22,880 bases of DNA, taken from positions 1 to 22,880 of the forward strand of contig NW_026516556.1 in NCBI RefSeq assembly GCF_025602895.1. The letters are read 5' to 3'. Both the position numbers and the translations under genes were made by a program. The stretch comes from Polychytrium aggregatum (taxonomy: Eukaryota; Chytridiomycota; Chytridiomycetes; Polychytriales). Numbering within the stretch: the first letter of the stretch is position 1; every line of letters begins with the position of its first letter. This document shows positions 22,129-22,880 of the stretch, in pieces. The notes below the pieces were generated by a model, which worked only from the letters and a program-made list of their open reading frames with translations, did no database searches and had not been told where the DNA came from.

Positions 22129-22880
22129 GATACGAACATCTTCCCCCTCTGACTCGTCACTATCGGACGATAAGCTTCTTCTTCCGGCCACTCTTATCGT
22201 CATGAGTCTTTCTGGCCCGGTCTCCATCTCCCTTTCTGTTTTTATTGATGATGGATGTTCCGCTCTTGCCCTCATTGATCCTGCCTTTGCCGATCTCCAT
22301 AAACTCTCTCTTATCCCTCTTTCTACTCCTTACTCCGTTTCCCTTGCTGATGGTTCTTCGGCCGGTTTCATTCGTTTCCAAACCGCGCCTTTGACTCTGA
22401 CCATTGGTTCCCACACCGAGTCGATTTCTTTTCTTGTGACTCGACTCTCCACCACTCCCATCACTCTTGGTCTTCCCTGGATGCGCTTGCATAATCCAGT
22501 TGTTAATTGGAAGTCCCTCTCCCTTTCATTCTCCGATCCCTCTTGCCTTGCTGATGGACACATCCTCGCGGATGTCTCTGCTTCTTCCTTGGACACTCCG
22601 TCCGCTTCCGGCTCCTCGCCTCCCCCTTCGGGCACTTCGCCTTTGACTCCTCCTCCCTCCGGTCCTTCCCTTACACCGGTTCCCTCCTTTGGCACTTCGC
22701 CTTCCCTTTCTTCCCGCCTTGACTCTGCTTCGCTTTCTGAAGAGCCAACGGCTTTATCTTCACCCGACATTGAGCTCGTTAATGCGGCGAGTCTTCTCCG
22801 TCTTGCACGGGAAGACAAGCTCGACATTTTCGCTGCCCAAATGGATATCCGTCCTCCTTCGCCGGAGACGTATCCTACGT
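22073..22880 (+). CDS. pol: Pol of retrotransposon 2, N-terminal part (protease), -1 frame, cut by window end
   Basis: Open from 21986 to the end of the window; expected to be made as a Gag-Pol fusion by frameshifting at 22073. About 270 residues are visible. A retropepsin-like domain starts near 22180: VFIDDGCSALALIDPAFA carries the active-site position (Asp at 22247) but reads D-D-G where D-S-G or D-T-G is usual; the flap and second half include PLTLTIGSHTESISFLVT and ITLGLPWMRLHNPVVNW, the ILG(L)PWL-type motif of Ty3/gypsy proteases. A Ser/Pro/Thr-rich linker follows, then VNAASLLRLARE, the lead-in to the reverse transcriptase. Reverse transcriptase, RNase H and integrase must lie beyond the window. 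The first ATG in this frame downstream of gag is 22202, inside the protease, so an independent start is unlikely. Confidence 0.85.

Larger units (their letters stand above)
19836..22880 (+). mobile_element. Second LTR retrotransposon (Ty3/gypsy-like), truncated by the window end
   Basis: Breaks LINE copy C at 19835/19836. Contains a long 5' LTR-like region, a self-complementary primer site (21087-21098), gag (21156-22109), and a -1 frame pol that begins with a retropepsin domain and runs off the end. Sequence differs from retrotransposon 1 in LTR, gag and pol, so it is another family. Expected target duplication is CTTGT (19831-19835), to be found beyond the window. The true left end could instead be 20294, with a separate 458-bp insertion to its left. 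Confidence 0.82.

Overview
The window is an accessory, almost certainly subtelomeric, stretch of a GC-rich eukaryotic genome made entirely of retrotransposons and telomere-like repeats; I see no host gene, tRNA, rRNA or CRISPR array. A fungus is the most likely source: dense intron-free ORFs, a chromodomain-bearing Ty3/gypsy element and an ORF1 family of fungal LINE type. I cannot name the lineage. The telomere-like unit is CCTAA/TTAGG with CCCTGA variants.

Layout. (1) 1-29: CCTAA repeats. (2) 30-6375: a full-length non-LTR retrotransposon (LINE copy A) with a 20-bp-repeat 5' UTR, ORF1, an ORF2 (endonuclease + reverse transcriptase) overlapping ORF1 by ATGA, a structured 3' UTR and poly(A). 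(3) 6376-6443: 68 bp of (CCTAA)n/CCCTGA. (4) 6444-18866: LINE copy B, head-to-tail with A, split in ORF1 by a 6,075-bp Ty3/gypsy chromovirus (8389-14463) with 419-bp LTRs that look identical and a 5-bp target duplication ACCAG. (5) 18867-19835: a 5'-truncated LINE copy C joined directly to the poly(A) of B. (6) 19836-22880: a second, unrelated LTR retrotransposon inserted in C; the window ends in its protease/pol region.

The polarity LINE-poly(A)-CCTAA, and the direct fusion of B's poly(A) to a truncated C, are what repeated addition of LINEs to a chromosome end would leave, with the 3' end of the TTAGG strand or of an eroded end priming reverse transcription. Telomere-maintaining or telomere-capping LINE arrays of this kind are known elsewhere (HeT-A/TART of Drosophila, SART/TRAS of Bombyx, Zepp of Chlorella). 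On that model the left edge is distal and the order of addition is C, then B, then A.

The two LTR elements share an unexpected set of RNA-level signals. Each has a 12-nt sequence exactly 39 nt downstream of the first T of TATAAATA that is perfectly complementary to the sequence 1-2 nt after the 5' LTR, predicting Tf1-like self-primed reverse transcription instead of tRNA priming. Each also has a G GGA AAY slippery heptamer followed after 5 or 7 nt by a strong hairpin, in the gag/pol overlap, with pol in the -1 frame.

Comparison of A and B shows a mosaic: no substitutions found over about 3 kb of the 5' half (two 1-bp indels only), then about 1.5% divergence in the 3' half, while A and C agree over all 969 shared bases.
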